A DNA stretch of 64,000 nt. It comes from Flavobacterium cellulosilyticum (lineage in GTDB: Bacteria; Bacteroidota; Bacteroidia; Flavobacteriales; Flavobacteriaceae). Positions 9,722-18,911 of the stretch are shown here, piece after piece. Position numbers and translations under genes: made by a program. The notes below the pieces were generated by a model. The model was not told where the DNA came from. It was given only the letters and a program-made list of their open reading frames with translations, and did no database searches. Within the stretch, counting starts at the first letter, position 1, and every line of letters starts with the position of its first letter. The stretch lies in the NCBI RefSeq assembly GCF_004349355.1, contig NZ_SMFK01000002.1:186001-250000 (forward strand). Reading direction: 5' to 3'.

Positions 9722-10173
9722 TTTTACTTATTTTAATGTCCGTTTTTTGGACTAAAATTTTTTATTTTCTTTTAAACCATTAATAAAGTTAAGGTTTGTT
9801 AAGTTTTAATTTTATTGATTAATTGTAAAAAAATATTCTTATTATTTTAGAACCACTTTGCTTATTTTTCTTTTAAACCATTAAGAAAGTTAAGGTTTGT
9901 TAAGTTTTAATTTTATTGATTAATTGTAAAAAAATATTCTTATTATTTTAGAACCACTTTGCTTATTTTTCTTTTAAACCATTAAGAAAGTTAAGGTTTG
10001 TTAAGTTTTAATTTTATTGATTAATGGTAAAAAAATATTCTTATAATTTAGAACCACTTTGCTTATTTTTCTTTTAAACCATTAAGAAAGTTAAGGTTTG
10101 TTAAGTTTTAATTTAATTAGCTTAATGGTTTAAAATAAATTAGGTTTAACTTAATTTTCTAATTGGTTTAAAG
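9722..10173. repeat. Tandem repeat array, about 101-bp period, between nuoD and nuoC
   Basis: This 452-base gap holds no gene. It contains three near-identical units of about 101 bases plus a partial fourth; the string CTTTTAAACC starts at 9769, 9870, 9971 and 10071. Units differ at only a few positions (for example TTAATTG versus TTAATGG near 10024). The partial last unit ends in a perfect inverted repeat: TTTAAACCATTAAG at 10073-10086 against CTTAATGGTTTAAA at 10121-10134. The unit therefore seems to derive from a palindromic element, also present near 23.89 kb. The array lies within an otherwise tightly packed operon and would be transcribed. Confidence 0.93.
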
Positions 10174-10635
10174 CTATTTGATAACCATATTAATTTCATC
10201 TACATAATCTTTTCTAAGCGGAAAACCGTCCCAATCTTCGGTTAAAAAAAGTCTTTTTAAATTCGGGTGATTGGTAAAGATTATTCCAAAGAAATCAAAA
10301 ACCTCCCGTTCGTGAAATTCGGCTGTGCGCCAAATATAACAAACAGTATCTAATGTTGGGTTTTCTCTATCTTCCGTTTTTACTTTTACTACGATAGAAT
10401 GTCGGTGTGTGGTTGATTCTAAATGATAAATTACGCCCAATTCCTTTCCCCAATCAATGCCCGTTAGACAAAACAAATAATCAAAATGGGTATCGGGATT
10501 GCTTTTTAATTGGGTCATTAATTGGTGCAATTGTTCCGGTTGAACTGTAATATTTAAAAACTGGGATTTTTCTTCAGTAAATTCTAAATTGGGTATCCAA
10601 GTACTTATTAAATTTTGTAATGCTTCGTTAGTCAT
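10174..10635 (-). CDS. nuoC: NADH-quinone oxidoreductase subunit C
   Basis: NuoC is the 30-kDa-type peripheral subunit of complex I. The 153-residue protein carries the family signature WRTAEFHEREVFDFFGI around residues 108-124 and FPLRKDYV near the C-terminus. It lies 11 bases after nuoB, with the repeat array following it. Length is normal for a stand-alone NuoC. Expression of the downstream genes must read through the repeat array unless a promoter lies inside it. Confidence 0.94.
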   Translation of the reverse strand: MTNEALQNLISTWIPNLEFTEEKSQFLNITVQPEQLHQLMTQLKSNPDTHFDYLFCLTGIDWGKELGVIYHLESTTHRHSIVVKVKTEDRENPTLDTVCYIWRTAEFHEREVFDFFGIIFTNHPNLKRLFLTEDWDGFPLRKDYVDEINMVIK

Positions 10636-10646
10636 AATTTATATTT

Positions 10647-11207
10647 TTATAGACCTTCGTCAAATCCATCAATTGGGAACTCCTTGTTTTTCATGTTTTC
10701 CGTTTTAATCTTTGCTTGTAACATGAGCATTCCTTCTAATAATGCTTCAGGACGAGGAGGACAACCAGGAACATAAACATCAACAGGTATTACGTGATCT
10801 GCGCCTTTCACAACAGAATAAGAATTGTAATAAAACGGACCTCCTGATATTGCACAAGCTCCCATGGCAATCACGTATTTAGGCTCGGCCATTTGATCGT
10901 ATAATCTTCGTAGAACTGGCGCCATTTTGTTTACAATCGTGCCTGCAATGATAATTAAATCGGCTTGTCTTGGGGATGGTCTTGCCACTTCAAATCCAAA
11001 TCTTGAATAATCGTGGCGGGCAGCTCCTGTTTGCATCATTTCGATGGCACAACAGCTTGTTCCAAAATACAAGGACCATAACGAATTGGCGCGACCCCAA
11101 TTGATGATTTCGTCTAATGAAGTTACTAATACATTGGCTCCATTTCCGGCAGGAAGTACTTTTCCTGGGAAATCAGAGGGTAAATCGGGGTTGAAATTTA
11201 TTCCCAT
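10647..11207 (-). CDS. nuoB: NADH-quinone oxidoreductase subunit B (cluster N2)
   Basis: NuoB binds the last iron-sulfur cluster, N2, which reduces quinone. The four expected cysteines are present: the tandem pair in FGTSCCAIE, one in MGACAISGG and one in [10 protein letters not shown] choose the ATG at 11207 ([10 protein letters not shown]), giving 186 residues and a ten-base overlap with nuoA. The longer frame to 11228 would need a TTG start. Position and motifs make the call firm; the exact start is a little less sure. Confidence 0.94.
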   Translation of the reverse strand: MGINFNPDLPSDFPGKVLPAGNGANVLVTSLDEIINWGRANSLWSLYFGTSCCAIEMMQTGAARHDYSRFGFEVARPSPRQADLIIIAGTIVNKMAPVLRRLYDQMAEPKYVIAMGACAISGGPFYYNSYSVVKGADHVIPVDVYVPGCPPRPEALLEGMLMLQAKIKTENMKNKEFPIDGFDEGL

Positions 11208-11548
11208 TTTAATGCTTCTTTTTTCCAAGCGTAGGCTAAGCCTAAACCTAAAATTATTAAAAATATGATGATTTCGTAAAAGGCAACTATTCCAATTTCT
11301 TTGAATACGAGTGCCCAGGGAATCAAAAAGGCAACTTCGACATCAAAAACAAGGAATAAAATCGCGTATAAATAGTAGCCAACTTTAAATTGAACCCATG
11401 TTGGACCAATTGTAGTCATACCACTTTCATAAGGCTCCCGTTTTTGTAAATTGTCTGATTTTGGTGAAATTAAATCGGAAAGAAAGTTGGCGCCTGCAAC
11501 TAATACAATACCAGCCAATAAGAAAACTATAATTGCTTCTGAACCCAT
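11198..11548 (-). CDS. nuoA: NADH-quinone oxidoreductase subunit A
   Basis: NuoA is a three-helix membrane subunit beside the quinone channel. The 116-residue protein shows [14 protein letters not shown] and [15 protein letters not shown], both characteristic. It is the first gene of the nuo set and overlaps nuoB by ten bases. The 148 bases before it, up to korB, contain a duplicated promoter-like unit, so it may be transcribed from there, from the kor promoter, or both. Confidence 0.95.
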   Translation of the reverse strand: MGSEAIIVFLLAGIVLVAGANFLSDLISPKSDNLQKREPYESGMTTIGPTWVQFKVGYYLYAILFLVFDVEVAFLIPWALVFKEIGIVAFYEIIIFLIILGLGLAYAWKKEALKWE

Positions 11549-11566
11549 TTTTATTGCTTTTATTAC

Positions 11567-11643
11567 TTTATTCGTTTGCTTTAAAAGGCAAATTTACATT
11601 AATATATTTATTCGTTTACTTTAAAAAAGCAAAATTACATTAA
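11567..11643 (-). promoter_or_regulatory. Duplicated promoter-like unit upstream of nuoA
   Basis: A unit of about 36 bases occurs twice with a 40-base period (11567-11602 and 11607-11643). On the minus strand each copy contains a Bacteroidetes -7 type box: TAATTTTG at 11630-11637 and TAAATTTG at 11589-11596, both fitting TAnnTTTG. No well-spaced -33 TTG is obvious for the upstream copy. These may be tandem promoters for nuoA, arising by local duplication. The boxes are seen; promoter activity is inferred. Confidence 0.45.
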
Positions 11644-11696
11644 ATAATCTACTTATCCCATAGGACAATGATTTTTTTGCTTTTTTGTATGTATTT

Positions 11697-12710
11697 TTAC
11701 TTCACCTCATACGTTTCACCAGAGAAAAATAAATCATCGGTTTTTGTGAAATTTGAATTTGCTTTGACCTGTGCAGTTAAGGCATCTTCTCTTACTTCAA
11801 ATGTAACATCGTTATAACTGCGTATGACTCCCATTACCATTGGAGACTTTAACCGCACTAACATTTGATGAAGTGTAGGATCTTGTTCTTTTGCATTATG
11901 AACCAATAAATCTTCTTGCGTAATTCCGTTTTCACCAATGGTAGCGACTTCTAATTTTAAACCATTTAGCACTAATCCTTTGTCTCTATTTTTGCCAAAT
12001 ATCATTGGTTTTCCGTGTTCCAGAAAAATTTGTTTGTCTTCTTTTACTGCCTTATCAGTGATATGATCGAAACATCCGTCATTAAAAATCACACAGTTCT
12101 GTAAAACTTCAATGAGTGAAGTTCCTTTAAATTGATGGGCATCGGTGAATATTTGCGCCATTTCTTTAGGCGTATTACCACCAACTCTAGCAAAAAAGCG
12201 AGCATTAGCTCCCAATGCCAATTCCCCTGGTGAAAATGGAGGTTGTGTATTTCCGTAAGGAGACGATTTTGTTTTTTGTCCAATGGTTGAAGTTGGTGAA
12301 AATTGCCCTTTGGTTAAACCATAAATTTCATTATTGAATAAAATAATGTTCAAATCGATATTTCTTCGTAATATGTGTATAAAATGGTTTCCACCAATGG
12401 CCATAGAATCACCATCACCAGTTGCAATCCAGACACTTAGGTTTGGATTGGCTAGTTTTACACCGGTTGCAATTGCAGGAGCTCGACCGTGAATACTATG
12501 AATTCCATAAGTTTCCATATAATAAGGGAAACGGGAGGAACATCCAATTCCTGATACAAATACTACATCCTCTTTTGTAACGCCTAATTCGGGTAATACT
12601 TTTTGCATGGTACGTAAAATCACGTAATCATCGCAACCAGGACACCATCTTACTTCTTGGTTTGTAGTAAAATCTTTTGCTGTATATTTATTTTCTGTTG
12701 TGGTTTCCAT
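11697..12710 (-). CDS. korB: 2-oxoglutarate:ferredoxin oxidoreductase, beta subunit
   Basis: This is the thiamine-diphosphate-binding beta subunit of a 2-oxoacid:ferredoxin oxidoreductase, which decarboxylates the 2-oxoacid with CoA and reduces ferredoxin. The 337-residue protein has cluster-ligand cysteines in RWCPGCDDYVIL and SGIGCSSRFPYYM, and the TPP/Mg motif GDGDSMAIGGNHF. It follows korA after two bases. Pairing with a gamma-alpha fused KorA is typical of the KorAB type, often active on 2-oxoglutarate; the substrate is inferred from family resemblance. It is the gene directly upstream of nuoA on the same strand. Confidence 0.9.
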   Translation of the reverse strand: METTTENKYTAKDFTTNQEVRWCPGCDDYVILRTMQKVLPELGVTKEDVVFVSGIGCSSRFPYYMETYGIHSIHGRAPAIATGVKLANPNLSVWIATGDGDSMAIGGNHFIHILRRNIDLNIILFNNEIYGLTKGQFSPTSTIGQKTKSSPYGNTQPPFSPGELALGANARFFARVGGNTPKEMAQIFTDAHQFKGTSLIEVLQNCVIFNDGCFDHITDKAVKEDKQIFLEHGKPMIFGKNRDKGLVLNGLKLEVATIGENGITQEDLLVHNAKEQDPTLHQMLVRLKSPMVMGVIRSYNDVTFEVREDALTAQVKANSNFTKTDDLFFSGETYEVK

Positions 12711-12712
12711 AA

Positions 12713-14572
12713 TTATACTAGTTCATTAAATTTTTGAATCAGATCATCATTCGAAAATGGTAATCCTTGAATTTTGTTGAATTGTAAAAATTCAAATTGA
12801 CCAAATTTTATTTTTAAAATACTGGCAAATTGACCGGTATTTAATTCACAAACAACAATTTTTTTGTATTTGGATAATATTTCTCCAGTGTTTTTTGGCA
12901 TTGGATTAATATAATTAAAATGTGCATAGCCAATTTTTTTGTATCCTTCATCATAAATTTGTTTCACGGCTGAATGTAGGGAACCATAAGTTCCACCCCA
13001 CCCAATTACCAATAAATCACCTTCTTTGGCAAATTCAATTTCTAGATCAGGGATGTTAAATTGAACCAATTCAATTTTTTTAGCTCGAATTTCGGTCATC
13101 TTTTCGTGGTTCATCGGCTCATACGAAATATTCCCTGTCACGGCATCTTTTTCAAGTCCACCAATTCTATGTTCTAAGCCTGGAGTTCCGGGTATGGCCC
13201 AATTTCTCGCTAAGGTTTTTTCGTTTCTTTCATAAGGATGCCAGTTTTCTTTAACTTTCGTAATTCTGTTGCACTTAATTTCTGGCATTTCAGCAACTGT
13301 TTTGATTTTCCATGGGGCAGAACCGTTTGCAATATAACCATCTGTCAACAAAATAACTGGAGTCATATGTTCTAATGCAAGTCTAGAAGCTTCATAAGCA
13401 AAATTAAAACAGTTGGCAGGAGTACTTGCAGCAATTACAATCAAAGGGCTTTCCCCATTTCTGCCGTACATAGCTTGCAATAAATCAGATTGCTCTGTTT
13501 TTGTTGGTAAACCTGTCGAAGGTCCACCGCGCTGTACATCAACGATTACTAAAGGGAGTTCGGTCATAATTGCTAGACCTATTGCTTCGCCTTTCAACGC
13601 TAAACCTGGACCAGACGTTGTGGTAATTGCTAAATCACCTGCAAAAGCGGCTCCAATTGCGGATGTTACTCCTGCAATTTCATCTTCTGCCTGGAATGCT
13701 TTTACACCAAAATGTTTGTGTTTTACTAATTCATGTAAAATATCGGTGGCAGGAGTTATTGGATACGATCCCAAAAATAATTCTAAACCTGTTTTTTCGG
13801 CTGCGGCCAAAAATCCCCAAGCCGTTGCTGTGTTACCCATAATGATTCTATAGGTTCCAGGGCTCATTTTTGCAGGAGAAATGGTATAAGCATTAGGAAT
13901 AAGTTCTAATGTTTCGGCATAATAATAGCCTGCATTCAGCACTTTGGTGTTGGCTTCAATGATGGAAGGTTGTGTTTTGAATTTTTTATTAAAGAAATCA
14001 ATTGTGTAATCTTTAGAACGATCGTACATCCAGTACACCATACCTAAAGAAAACATGTTTTTACTTCTTGAAATCGATTTCGTGTCAAGATCAGAAACAT
14101 CTTTCAAAGCTTCTTTAGTTAATGAAGTCATATCGACCTCGATAACTCTATAATTTTCAAGACTACCATCTTCCAAAGGATTTGTAGTGTATTCTGCTTT
14201 TTCTAGATTCTTTTTGGTAAAGGAATCGGTATCAACAATTAAAGTATGCCCTGGTTTTAAGGCATATAGATTTGTTTTTAAGGCTGCAGGATTCATAGCG
14301 ACTAATAAATCCACACTATCACCAGGAGTACTTACTTCAACACTTCCTATGTGAACTTGAAATCCAGAAACGCCATACAAACTACCTTGAGGCGCTCTAA
14401 TTTCGGCAGGATAATTTGGAAAAGTGGCAATATCATTACCAAACATAGCCGAGGTGTCTGAAAATTGAGTTCCTGTCAATTGCATTCCATCACCAGAATC
14501 ACCAACAAATCGAATCACTACAGCTTCCAATACTTCAGGTTGAAGTTTAAGTTTTATTTTATCTTCAGTCAT
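12713..14572 (-). CDS. korA: 2-oxoglutarate:ferredoxin oxidoreductase, alpha (gamma-alpha fusion) subunit
   Basis: The 619-residue protein fuses an N-terminal gamma domain (VIRFVGDSGDGMQLTG around residues 20-35) to an alpha pyrimidine-binding domain (LGSYPITPATDILHEL around 266-281, then TSGPGLALKGEAIGLA). This layout is that of KorA-type proteins. With KorB it forms a 2-oxoacid:ferredoxin oxidoreductase that can serve the oxidative or reductive TCA cycle. It is transcribed divergently from the ferredoxin/nifJ remnant starting at 14730. The whole kor-nuo stretch is co-directional, which links ferredoxin reduction to the NuoEFG-less complex I. Confidence 0.9.
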   Translation of the reverse strand: MTEDKIKLKLQPEVLEAVVIRFVGDSGDGMQLTGTQFSDTSAMFGNDIATFPNYPAEIRAPQGSLYGVSGFQVHIGSVEVSTPGDSVDLLVAMNPAALKTNLYALKPGHTLIVDTDSFTKKNLEKAEYTTNPLEDGSLENYRVIEVDMTSLTKEALKDVSDLDTKSISRSKNMFSLGMVYWMYDRSKDYTIDFFNKKFKTQPSIIEANTKVLNAGYYYAETLELIPNAYTISPAKMSPGTYRIIMGNTATAWGFLAAAEKTGLELFLGSYPITPATDILHELVKHKHFGVKAFQAEDEIAGVTSAIGAAFAGDLAITTTSGPGLALKGEAIGLAIMTELPLVIVDVQRGGPSTGLPTKTEQSDLLQAMYGRNGESPLIVIAASTPANCFNFAYEASRLALEHMTPVILLTDGYIANGSAPWKIKTVAEMPEIKCNRITKVKENWHPYERNEKTLARNWAIPGTPGLEHRIGGLEKDAVTGNISYEPMNHEKMTEIRAKKIELVQFNIPDLEIEFAKEGDLLVIGWGGTYGSLHSAVKQIYDEGYKKIGYAHFNYINPMPKNTGEILSKYKKIVVCELNTGQFASILKIKFGQFEFLQFNKIQGLPFSNDDLIQKFNELV

Positions 14573-14729
14573 AATTATAAAAAGTTTAAATCCTAAAAAT
14601 CAGTTGATTTGAGTGCTGAAATAGTAGTCAAATGTATTTTTAATATTTTATTTAAAAGATGATTATTATCATATAAATATAGTGAAATTGATTATAAATT
14701 TACCCAATTGATTATTAAATATTTAAAAA

Positions 14730-14873
14730 ATGGCTATTATAATTACAGAGGAATGTATTAATTGTGACGCTTGTATAACTCAATGTCCCAACAATGCAAT
14801 TTACGAACCAGACACCCAATGGACTTATTCTGAGGGGTCGTCTTTGAAAGGATCAATTACATCACGTAATTGA
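14730..14873 (+). pseudogene. 5' fragment of a 2[4Fe-4S] ferredoxin gene, truncated by a deletion
   Basis: The first 41 codons read as a bacterial 2[4Fe-4S] ferredoxin: MAIIITEECINCDACITQCP holds the first cluster motif, followed by NNAIYEP and the WTYSEGSSLKG stretch typical of this family. Thereafter the frame runs out after SITSRN at a TGA (14871-14873). The second half, with the second cysteine motif, is missing. The point where ferredoxin similarity ends, near 14850, is exactly where nifJ coding sequence begins in another frame. The remnant is thus one side of a deletion junction. Whether the 47-residue peptide is made is unknown. Confidence 0.82.
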
Positions 14874-16773
14874 TGCTTCTCCGGTGGCTCAGGATGCCAA
14901 TCTTGGTAAAAGAGCCAATACGATTTTGCAAACTTGTTTCTTTGCCATTTCTGGAATTTTACCAAAAGAGGAAGCCATTGATAAAATTAAAAAAGCGATT
15001 GTAAAATCATATTCTCTTAAAGGGGAGAAAGTAGTAAAAATGAATTTTAATGCAGTTGATAAAGCATTAGAAAATTTATTCCAAGTAGATTATCCAAAGG
15101 TAATTACTAGCGAAACATCAATGTTATCGGCAATGAGAGGTGCGTCTGATGGGTTTGTTACCGAAGTATTAGAGAAAATATTAGCCGGTTTTGGAGACGA
15201 ACTTCCAGTAAGTGCTTTCACAGTAGATGGAACTTTCCCTACCGGAACTTCTCAATACGAAAAAAGTGGAATCGCCGACTTTATTCCAGTTTGGGACGAC
15301 GAAAATTTATGTACACAATGTAATAAATGTATCGCCATTTGTCCTCACGCTGCCATTCGATCTAAAGTAGTTTCTAACGAAGATATTGCAAGTTTTCCAA
15401 CTTCTCTAAAAAGTGTGCCAGCGATAGGAAGACCATTTTCTAAAGAAAACGAATCCTACATATTGCAAGTTTCACCTGAAGATTGTACCGGTTGTGATCT
15501 TTGTGTTGTGGTTTGCCCTGCTGTTTCTAAAGTCAAAGAAAACTTCAAAGCCATCAACATGCACAAGAAAATTGATGTTGATGTCGAAGAAAATATAAAC
15601 TGGGATCACTTCGTTACTTTACCTTATTATGATAGAACGGATTTGCAAACCACAAACATAAAAGGATCACAGTTCTTAGAACCATTATTTGAGTTTTCAG
15701 GTGCTTGTTCCGGTTGTGGTGAAACACCGTATATCAAAATGATTACCCAATTGTATGGCGATAGTATAATGATTGCGAATGCAACTGGATGTTCTTCTAT
15801 TTATGGAGGTAATTTACCATCAACTCCTTACAAGAAAAATGAATTTGGTAGAGGTCCAGCTTGGGCCAACTCCCTTTTTGAAGACAATGCCGAGTTTGGT
15901 TTGGGAATGAAACTAGGTTTAACCAAAAAACAAGAGATAGCAGTAGATCTATTAAGAACACTAGAGCCATTAGTTGGAAGTGAATTAGTAGAAGCTATCA
16001 TCAATAATCCTGAAGATAAGGAAATTCTTAAAAAAGAAAAATTTGCTCAAATTGATGCACTTAAGATAAAATTAGAAAGTCTTAAAGACAATGAAGACGC
16101 CAAAAAACTAAGTCAATTAACGGAGTATTTGCGTAAAAAAGCGGTTTGGATATTTGGTGGAGACGGTTGGGCGTACGACATTGGTTATGGTGGTGTAGAT
16201 CACGTTTTGTCTACTGGTGAGGATATTAATATTTTAGTAATGGATACCGAAGTATATTCGAATACTGGAGGACAAGCATCTAAATCTACTCCGCTTGGAG
16301 CAAGTGCCAAATTTACTATTGGAGGTAAAAAAACCAGTAAGAAAAGTATGGCTATACAAGCGATTTCGTATGGAAATGTATATGTTGCTCAAATTGCAAT
16401 GGGTGCAAAAGACCTACAATCGTTGAAAGCCATTCAAGAAGCGGCAGCTTATCCTGGACCATCTTTAATTATTGCTTATTCTCATTGTGGTGAACACGGT
16501 TATGAATTGAAACATGCTGTTTCACAACAAGAAAAAGCAATCGATTCGGGATATTGGCCACTCTTTAGATTTGATCCTTCTCAACCAAAAGGAAAAAGAT
16601 TTAAATTAGATTCTAAAGAACCAAGCATTCCCTTGAGTGACTTTATGTGTAACGAGGCTCGTTTTACGGGAGTTGTAAAAGAAAATGCTGAGTTAGGTGC
16701 TGAATTATTAAATCAAGCCCAAGATGAAGTTCATTCTAAATGGGAGCGATTGGAATTGTTCAGAGATTTATAA
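14848..16773 (+). pseudogene. nifJ: Pyruvate:ferredoxin (flavodoxin) oxidoreductase, C-terminal half only
   Basis: The open frame matches the second half of NifJ, which converts pyruvate and CoA to acetyl-CoA with reduction of ferredoxin. Visible parts are the end of the gamma domain (DASPVAQDANLGKRANTILQ), two 4Fe-4S motifs (CTQCNKCIAICP and CTGCDLCVVVCP), and the TPP domain with CSGCGE, GGDGWAYDIGYGG and SNTGGQASKSTP. About 640 of the usual 1170-1190 residues remain; the alpha domain is gone. NifJ frame can be read back to about 14848 with no start codon before a GTG at 14884. An upstream stop in frame (TGA at 14845) confirms the break. The remaining 629 codons are intact, so the deletion looks recent. 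Confidence 0.88.
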
Positions 16774-16828
16774 TATTTTCGATTCATTTCTAAAAATATA
16801 GAAAATAAGGTGAATAGTTGAATGGAAA

Positions 16829-16867
16829 GGCCCACTCAGGATGTTAAATCTTGAGTAGGTTTTTTTT
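16829..16867 (+). terminator. Rho-independent terminator after the nifJ remnant
   Basis: A hairpin (CCCACTCAGGAT paired with ATCTTGAGTAGG, loop of about five bases) is followed by a run of Ts at 16860-16867. It lies about 55 bases after the nifJ stop. Confidence 0.75.
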
Positions 16868-17114
16868 GTGATTCCATTTATTGTATCTTAATTTCTATGA
16901 AATATCAGTACGAGACTAATACATTTCTATTAATTTAAAATTATTCGCACAATATGAAATGAAAATTAGTGGTAAAGGGGTAGATTTTGATACTTTTGTT
17001 GCCATAAAAATAACTGTTCCAAAGAATTTAAAACTGAACTAGTTGATAAAAACGGAAAGACACCTTGCTTGATCTAGGAGGAATCTTCAACAGTTTTAAA
17101 CCAAAATAATATAA
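16868..17114. other. Intergenic region before the MutS-like gene
   Basis: No supported gene lies here. A short open stretch starting with ATG at 16959 (MKISGKGVDFDTFVAIKIT) stops after 27 codons and could be the remnant of a lost gene. An AGGAGG-like stretch (TAGGAGGAATC, about 17077-17088) lies too far from the ATG at 17115 to be its ribosome site with certainty. Nothing else is evident. Confidence 0.4.
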
Positions 17115-18911
17115 ATGAAAAATATTGAAAGTATACATCAAGAAGCAATTGAAATTACTATTGATTCTAAAAAAAAATATGACCTAGTTTCTTTCTTTAG
17201 AATCGTATTGTTTGTAGTGTCTCTAATTGAAATTGTTAGGTATTTTATTAAATCTAATACTTTTGAATTGATAATAGGAGTTGTGTCTTTTGCGCTGTTT
17301 TTATTCCTTTTGTCTATTTCTGTTAATCTATCCAACACCATTCAATTTTACAATAATGTGAAAAGTGTCTGCGATGAAATTAAAAATCAAGGGAAAAAGA
17401 ATTTGAAAAATACGGTCGTAGAATCAGTAAATGATCATCATTATGCCTTTGATTTGGATGTTATTGGAAACAAATCCTTAATTGAGAAAATAAATAGATG
17501 TCAGACGAATATTGGAAAAAACAAATTAAAGTTTTTTTTGTTAAATCATTTGTTAGACCCGAATGCGATTATAGAGAGGCAAAATGCGGTTAAGGAATTG
17601 TCGGGAAAATTGGAGTGGTGTGTCAAATTCCTTGCGAATACAAAATCGATACAATCAAAAGTGGGGGATTTTAAAAAGCAGGATAAATGGACGTTTAATT
17701 ATACCGATTTTAGACTCAATAGCAAAACAGTACAATTTTTGTTAATTGCGATTCCAATACTAAATGTGATACTAATTGTTTTGGCATTTACAATAAAATC
17801 GACACTAATTAGCTCTCTTGTTTTTTTTGTTTTACTATTGATATCAATGATTATTAATAAGCTTTACGGCAAATCAATTAATGAAATTGTTGCAACAGTT
17901 GATAATAAAGCCAATGAATTAAAAGGCTATGTTGCTGTTTTTACATTGATTGAACAAGAGCAATTTAATTCAAAGGAGGAGATACTATTGCAACAAAAAA
18001 TAATTTCAAAAAATAATGAGGCTGCATCTGTTTTAATAAAAAAATTATCTGGATTAATTGATTCTTTTGAAAGTGGTAATATTATGATTTTTGGTACCAT
18101 TTTTAATGTTGTTTTTTTATGGAAATTACAATTTGCAGTACGAATTGAAAAATTTATTTTCGATAATAGTAATGAACTTCCACAATGGTTTGATGCCGTT
18201 GCTGAATACGAAGCTTTAATCTGTTTTGGCCTTTTTGCTTATCAAAATGAAGGATTTAATTACCCAATTTGCACCGAAAACGTAAGGGTTGTTACTGCGG
18301 TTAATCTTTCTCATCCTTTGATTTCAAAAAACGCAAGGGTGTATAATAATTTTTCGACCATTCAAAATAACAATGTAACCATTATTACTGGTGCAAATAT
18401 GACTGGTAAAAGTACTTTCTTGCGAAGCATTGGAATCAATCTAGTTTTAGCAATGAACGGCTGTCCTGTTTGCGCTGAATCTTTTAGTTTTTATCCTATT
18501 TCTATTTTTACTAGTATGAGAACAAGTGACTCACTTTCGGATGGAAGTTCTTATTTTAATGCAGAAATTAAAAGATTGAAAATCCTTGTCGATAAATTGG
18601 AGAATAAGGAACCTCAATTTATAATTCTGGATGAAATTTTGAAAGGGACCAATTCTGTAGATAAATTAAAAGGCTCAGAATTGTTTTTAGAGAAAATCAT
18701 GAAAATGCAAACATTTAATACGTGTTTGATAGCTACCCACGATCTTGATCTTACCAAAATGGAAGATTTATATCCTAATACTATTGTTAATTATTGTTTT
18801 GAATTGTATAATAATAACGGTTTACTTGAGCCGGACTACAAACTTCAAAGAGGAGTTACTAAAAGTATGAATGCAATTGATTTAATGAGAAGAAACAAAA
18901 TAATTGATTAG
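17115..18911 (+). CDS. Membrane-anchored MutS-family ATPase
   Basis: The 598-residue protein has a C-terminal MutS ATPase domain: Walker A GANMTGKSTFLRSIG around residues 435-449, signature SDGSSYFNAEIKRL, and Walker B FIILDEILKGTNSVDKL around 510-526. Unlike MutS, it has no N-terminal mismatch-binding domain. Instead two hydrophobic segments lie at about residues 24-75 and two more around 205-245, so the protein is probably anchored in the inner membrane. A MutS core-like helical region (LLNHLLDPNAIIERQNAVKEL) sits between. Such membrane MutS homologues are known in Bacteroidetes but their role is not. It probably is not a canonical mismatch-repair protein. It appears monocistronic. Confidence 0.85.
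   Translation: MKNIESIHQEAIEITIDSKKKYDLVSFFRIVLFVVSLIEIVRYFIKSNTFELIIGVVSFALFLFLLSISVNLSNTIQFYNNVKSVCDEIKNQGKKNLKNTVVESVNDHHYAFDLDVIGNKSLIEKINRCQTNIGKNKLKFFLLNHLLDPNAIIERQNAVKELSGKLEWCVKFLANTKSIQSKVGDFKKQDKWTFNYTDFRLNSKTVQFLLIAIPILNVILIVLAFTIKSTLISSLVFFVLLLISMIINKLYGKSINEIVATVDNKANELKGYVAVFTLIEQEQFNSKEEILLQQKIISKNNEAASVLIKKLSGLIDSFESGNIMIFGTIFNVVFLWKLQFAVRIEKFIFDNSNELPQWFDAVAEYEALICFGLFAYQNEGFNYPICTENVRVVTAVNLSHPLISKNARVYNNFSTIQNNNVTIITGANMTGKSTFLRSIGINLVLAMNGCPVCAESFSFYPISIFTSMRTSDSLSDGSSYFNAEIKRLKILVDKLENKEPQFIILDEILKGTNSVDKLKGSELFLEKIMKMQTFNTCLIATHDLDLTKMEDLYPNTIVNYCFELYNNNGLLEPDYKLQRGVTKSMNAIDLMRRNKIID

Noticed and set aside
9769..10134. CRISPR-like array between nuoD and nuoC
   Set aside because: The whole 101-base unit is repeated; there are no short repeats with differing spacers and no cas genes near.
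13413..13853. Open frame of 146 codons on the plus strand
   Set aside because: It lies antisense within korA, whose protein is clearly conserved; the opposite frame is a shadow.
14884..16773. A complete short oxidoreductase gene starting at GTG 14884
   Set aside because: Coding similarity to NifJ continues upstream of the GTG to about 14848, where it breaks at a ferredoxin fragment; the alpha domain is missing, so it is a truncated nifJ.
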